64,000 nt of DNA, taken from assembly GCF_963678635.1 (NCBI RefSeq), contig NC_087067.1:45518515-45582514 (forward strand), written 5' to 3'. Shown here piece by piece: positions 60,507 through 64,000 of the stretch (positions within the stretch are counted from its first letter, which is position 1; each line of letters starts with the position of its first letter). The position numbers and the translations under genes were made by a program. The notes below the pieces were generated by a model that did not search any database, had not been told where the DNA came from, and saw only the letters and a list, made by a program, of their open reading frames with translations. This stretch comes from Symsagittifera roscoffensis. Lineage: Eukaryota > Xenacoelomorpha > Acoela > Convolutidae.

Positions 60507-63421
60507 CGCGTTTGAGATATCTGACCATACTGCAGGCAGTTCAGCCTTAAGTGGCCTTTTATCTCAAGGATGTCTTTTATCGCTGGCCATACAGCGATCT
60601 CTGCTGTTGTAGGATCTCTGAGTCTGCTCAGGAAACCTCTACTGTGTAGATGGTCATTGATGCCAGCAAACACAATCGTAATTGGATTCATGTCCGTCTG
60701 CCTTTGTACCCCTATAGCCAAAGATACTGATTGTAGTAGGTCCAGGTCGAGCGCTGCCAACATTATGACGTCCGGCCAAAACAAAGACTTGGAAGTGTAC
60801 ACGAACTCTGAATTCGCCACTACCATAATCTTGGCCTTCCTCATCTCTGCTTTGTCATAGGCGGCGAAGATGGTTTCATCTTTCTTTCTCGCTGTCAATC
60901 CGCCATATCTCTGGGCATCACCATCTTGGTTCACTAGTTTTGGGTACACTCTCTCCTTCACATGGCCAGGTGGTGTCATCAGCTGCCTGAATATCTTCAC
61001 GTGTTGTCCAATCGGCACTCTCGTCGTCAGGAATCTTCCTGGTCTCTCTTCACGATTCCCTTCATCATGATTCAGTCTTACATCTTGCAACGGTCTCGCA
61101 TTCACTGGTCCCATCGTGTTTTTAGAGGGCAGTCCCTCCAAGTCAGCAAATCTCAAGGCCGTCGTGGAGCTGAAATTTATGCTAGCGGCTATCAACCAGT
61201 CTACGCCGGTTATTGAGTATAATCTGCTGACGGATAGCATCGCTCCATTCAGCATCCTCCTTGCATCTTCGATGAAGCTTACTCTCTGCAGGTCCAGCTT
61301 CATTAGTTCGTCTTTGTATATATGCCAAGGAGACGGTATGGATCTCGACCACAACAATGAGCCTCTCCTCGGTCTCTCCTCTCGACTGGTACTCGTCGTC
61401 TCCGATCTAGTGTCCGATCTAGATGTGCCTGCTACTTCTTCGATTGGTTGGTTGACAGGTCCTATCCTTCTCCTAGGATGAATTGTTCTCCTCATCGGTG
61501 CTTCTCCCAACCGATCCTGCACGTCTGTTCTTCGACCTGGTTCGCTGGAGCTTTGTTGCCGGTAATTCGTGACGGCTGGGACCGTACCCAGGCGTGTTTC
61601 CAGGCTAGGCGGCACAAAGGTGGTAATCACCGCATCACTCACCGTTCCCTCTTCCTTCAGCACTCCTGTGTCAAAGAGTTCTGCTTCCAGCTCATCCAAC
61701 CGTTCTTGGAAGACTCGATTCAACCAAGCTTGTCCTTCGATACTGTCGAAGTGGATGCCATCCGTGGTCAGTCTGGCTGATTCCATGGCTCTCAACTCAT
61801 GTTCAATGTCCATGAGGATCATCCTTCCGGCATTTCGATTTGCTAGGTTCCTCAAGATGTTGTTCCATCTTATGACTCCCTCGTTGTGCCTTCTTCCTGA
61901 TGCTGTCAGGCTTCTCGCGTTCATTGGCACAGTGCAAACGGTCAGTACCGCGCAATTGAATTTCTGCCAGAGGGTAGTGAACAAACACACCATCATTGAC
62001 TCCCACAGTGCTTCCTGCTCGTCTGATCCTCTGGAGATATCATTCGTCCCAACTAAGATCATCACACTGGGAATCTTCCCTGGATTCATCAGTTCCACCA
62101 TCCGATATAATTGGGCTATCGTCGCGCCTCCAAAGGCCATCATCGTGGTGACCCATGAGGTCCTCAAATTCGACAGCACTCTGACTAAGCTGTCTCCCAA
62201 TATCAGGTGAGATGTCCCGAGTGGTGGTTGCTGCAGGTTTACAGCCGGGCTCCAGGTAGCTCGATTGAAGCAGGCCCTCGGATCTGTCTCCGGAACTCCC
62301 GTGAAATTATACTTCAATTGATTATTCTTCTGCACGTCTATTATACGAGACACTTTCTTCGCTGGCATCTTTCGTACTTTCCTCTCTGGGATTCTCGAGC
62401 TCCCCATGAGTGGTGTCACGTTACTTATCCCTTGTCTGATCACGGTCTGGGAGAGTTGTACTCTGCCCGTATCGTCAATCGTTCCATAGGGTGCAGTCAC
62501 CCCGGAACCTGGCGCATTCTTGTTAGCGACCAGTCGTCCAGCTGTCTCTATCAGCCTCCTCACTGTCTGTTCTACGACGGGATCACCCAAGGTGTCACTA
62601 GGATCCGGGATTGTTACTCGATTTGTCTCTACTGGAGGTCGTGTCTCCGTTGTTTGACTCATTTCTCTAGGCGTCAAGAGCTCCATCGGGGACTGCCCAC
62701 GAGGAATATCCCTTGCAGGTATCACTTTCTCCACGGCTGTTGTCAACGCCATCTGCTCCGATCGCTCTTTGTATTCCTGCCTCAAGCGCTCAATCTCTTG
62801 ACCCTGCTTTTTGTTGCAGTCTTCAAACAACTTTCTCCACATGTCCCGATCTTCCTCCATCTGGAGCATGCTTCTGGTCATCTCGTCCAGCTCCTTCTTT
62901 GTACTTCTCAGCTGATCGTTCATCTCGTCCAGATCTTGTATGGTTTGGTTCGTCTGAACCTTCTGTGTTACTTTCGCCCTTTTTTGTGGCACAGCTGCTC
63001 TCAGTGGTGAACCAGACGAGGTCGCCTCGCTGTTCATCTCCTGATGCATTCTCGTCAGCCCAGGTTTAGGCTTAGAGGGCATTGGCATCTCACCTGGTTG
63101 GTAAGTCCTAGTACTTCCCAATCCAGGCTCATTCGCCAAGTCACTCCCTGAGAGAGCCCCGTTTCTCCGCCTCATCACTCTCATGTTCGGGCGGTCTAGT
63201 ACTCCTCTTTCTCCATATGCTGCCATCAACAGGACTTCCGTGGGGCGGTCCCCACGGTTGTCGTGCCCCAAGATGTTGATCAGGGCGGTCAGCAACATGA
63301 CCACCTCTGGGTCCTCCAGAGCGAAGTCTCGTTCGATCAGCCGACGATAGATCGCATCTACCATCGGTCCTACACATGCCTCTGCCAGGTCCATCAATTC
63401 ATCCAGGTTAAAGTTGTCCAT
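60503..63421 (-). CDS. 972-aa protein with coiled coil and SGNH/GDSL hydrolase
   Basis: ATG at 63421 (MDNFNLDELMDL); the frame is open to a TTG at 63469 but the ATG is the better start. Numbered from that ATG: a helical N-terminus (1-85); a charged coiled coil at about 160-228 (LDEMNDQLRSTKKELDEM); a disordered linker; an SGNH hydrolase at about 404-575 with ILGDSL (block I Ser), FGGATI (block II Gly), LVGTNDIS (block III Asn) and TTDGIHFD (block V Asp/His), so all catalytic residues are present; then about 385 residues with no recognised domain. SGNH hydrolases cleave esters; some retroelements carry one next to a coiled coil in ORF1. First complete ORF of the block, with an upstream partial ORF at the window edge. 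Confidence 0.75.
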   Translation of the reverse strand: MDNFNLDELMDLAEACVGPMVDAIYRRLIERDFALEDPEVVMLLTALINILGHDNRGDRPTEVLLMAAYGERGVLDRPNMRVMRRRNGALSGSDLANEPGLGSTRTYQPGEMPMPSKPKPGLTRMHQEMNSEATSSGSPLRAAVPQKRAKVTQKVQTNQTIQDLDEMNDQLRSTKKELDEMTRSMLQMEEDRDMWRKLFEDCNKKQGQEIERLRQEYKERSEQMALTTAVEKVIPARDIPRGQSPMELLTPREMSQTTETRPPVETNRVTIPDPSDTLGDPVVEQTVRRLIETAGRLVANKNAPGSGVTAPYGTIDDTGRVQLSQTVIRQGISNVTPLMGSSRIPERKVRKMPAKKVSRIIDVQKNNQLKYNFTGVPETDPRACFNRATWSPAVNLQQPPLGTSHLILGDSLVRVLSNLRTSWVTTMMAFGGATIAQLYRMVELMNPGKIPSVMILVGTNDISRGSDEQEALWESMMVCLFTTLWQKFNCAVLTVCTVPMNARSLTASGRRHNEGVIRWNNILRNLANRNAGRMILMDIEHELRAMESARLTTDGIHFDSIEGQAWLNRVFQERLDELEAELFDTGVLKEEGTVSDAVITTFVPPSLETRLGTVPAVTNYRQQSSSEPGRRTDVQDRLGEAPMRRTIHPRRRIGPVNQPIEEVAGTSRSDTRSETTSTSREERPRRGSLLWSRSIPSPWHIYKDELMKLDLQRVSFIEDARRMLNGAMLSVSRLYSITGVDWLIAASINFSSTTALRFADLEGLPSKNTMGPVNARPLQDVRLNHDEGNREERPGRFLTTRVPIGQHVKIFRQLMTPPGHVKERVYPKLVNQDGDAQRYGGLTARKKDETIFAAYDKAEMRKAKIMVVANSEFVYTSKSLFWPDVIMLAALDLDLLQSVSLAIGVQRQTDMNPITIVFAGINDHLHSRGFLSRLRDPTTAEIAVWPAIKDILEIKGHLRLNCLQYGQISQTR

Positions 63422-63819
63422 TCTATTCTTTCCAAGTTTGATTTGATTCGATTTGATGATTTGACTCAAGTGGGTAATTTAAATGATCAATCAAGATCTA
63501 GAAAAGAAATCACGAATGTCACACTTGTCAGTTTCACCTTAACATATATCGTTAAAATTTGCTTAAAGACAGTTCAGATAAAAAGATATTTATCCTAAAA
63601 TTTATTAAAATCAATTGGTTTTTTTAAAATTTTGGAATTCGACCTAAGATTGGACAGTCCAAACTTTGGATCTATTCCCAAGATCGTCATTTAGTTGTTG
63701 ATGGTCACTAACCCCTACTTACCCATGATCTTAATAACCTAACACCTAACATAACATAACACACATATCACATATTACACACAACTTAGTCTTTGGCCTA
63801 ACACCCTCTCGCACATCAC
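63422..63819. other. Spacer upstream of the SGNH ORF
   Basis: A/T-rich, with a run of CCTAACA-type repeats on the plus strand near 63735-63765 and a GGACAGTCC at about 63652. It separates two minus-strand ORFs, so it may hold a promoter or intergenic control region; no specific signal was identified. Confidence 0.35.
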
Positions 63820-63999
63820 TCAGCCTATACTTAAGTAATATTTCTTATGTAGATATACTTGTATGTTCGTATCAGAGAATATCACGTGTACAAGCGCGTA
63901 CAATTCCCGAGGATGCAGTCTTCCTCTGTTTGGATCGTACACTGGAAGCGAGAGCTCCTTCACGTCCATTTCCACAAGGAAGTCGCTCAGCCTCGTCAA
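63820..63999 (-). CDS. Partial ORF running off the window edge (last 59 codons)
   Basis: The minus-strand frame is open from the window end to a TGA at 63822-63820. The product has a clear protein-like pattern (FLVEMDVKELSLPVYDP, RELYALVHVIF, DTNIQVYLHKKYYL). It is probably another member of the minus-strand ORF block whose main part lies beyond 64000. No family can be named from 59 residues. Confidence 0.5.
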   Translation of the reverse strand: MTRLSDFLVEMDVKELSLPVYDPNRGRLHPRELYALVHVIFSDTNIQVYLHKKYYLSIG

Positions 64000-64000
64000 A

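Noticed and set aside
54718-64000. Terminon-type giant Penelope element (which can carry GDSL esterase and coiled-coil ORFs)
   Set aside because: No RT is linked to this block in the same orientation, and the neighbouring PLEs have GIY-YIG nucleases and complete ends of their own. The parallel is noted only.
1-64000. CRISPR array, rRNA or bacterial operon
   Set aside because: No spaced identical repeats, no rRNA-like sequence, and the elements are eukaryotic throughout.

Overview
The window is eukaryotic, repeat-dominated and AT-rich. Almost everything that can be identified is a mobile element or a fragment of one; no ordinary host gene with a recognisable domain was found. Metazoan-style splice signals (GTAAGT donors, a CTAAC branch site), Penelope-like elements with GIY-YIG nucleases, FLYWCH/MULE fragments and an env-bearing Ty3/gypsy element point to an invertebrate animal. 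The A/T-homopolymer-rich intergenic DNA is compatible with a nematode, but the species cannot be fixed from the sequence alone. There is one 200-base assembly gap (13826-14025).

Layout. (1) 1-16133: a minisatellite, a 1.29-kb perfect-looking tandem duplication, dispersed repeats, four fragments of a FLYWCH-MULE DNA transposon on the minus strand, and a recurring small hairpin module. (2) 16138-35033: one 18.9-kb Ty3/gypsy-type LTR retrotransposon (410-bp LTRs with about three differences, 4-bp GCAC target duplication). It has a structured 1.25-kb leader, three short overlapping ORFs before gag, gag, PR-RT-RNase H, integrase reached through an A-run frame change, then about 7 kb of accessory and env-like frames. 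It is unusually long for its class. (3) 35.85-53.0 kb: a nest of at least eight Penelope-like element (PLE) copies in both orientations, interrupted by a degenerate non-LTR retrotransposon with its own PHD finger. The PLEs share an unusual layout: a C4HC3 PHD finger lies inside the reverse transcriptase between motif B (AMG) and motif C (YVDD), a 68-nt intron joins ORF1 in frame to the RT, and hammerhead-ribozyme motifs lie in the pLTRs. (4) 53.0-64.0 kb: strong hairpins, then a minus-strand series of long intronless ORFs (972, 230, about 136 and 1484 codons, plus a 135-codon tail and another ORF running off the window edge). They overlap one another in different frames, one pair by ATGA. Only an SGNH/GDSL hydrolase and a coiled coil are recognisable. 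This polycistronic block looks like a large mobile or virus-like element of a kind I cannot name.

How the parts work together: in the LTR element the leader hairpins probably serve RNA packaging or translation, Gag builds the particle, Pol copies and integrates, and the env-like, membrane and proline/serine-rich frames probably serve envelopment or exit. In the PLEs one spliced mRNA would give an ORF1-RT-PHD-GIY-YIG protein and the pLTR ribozymes would process the RNA. For the 54.7-64 kb block the compact overlapping ORFs imply one polycistronic RNA with reinitiation or frameshifting. Several elements carry stops or frame breaks; sequencing indels cannot be separated from real decay or recoding here.
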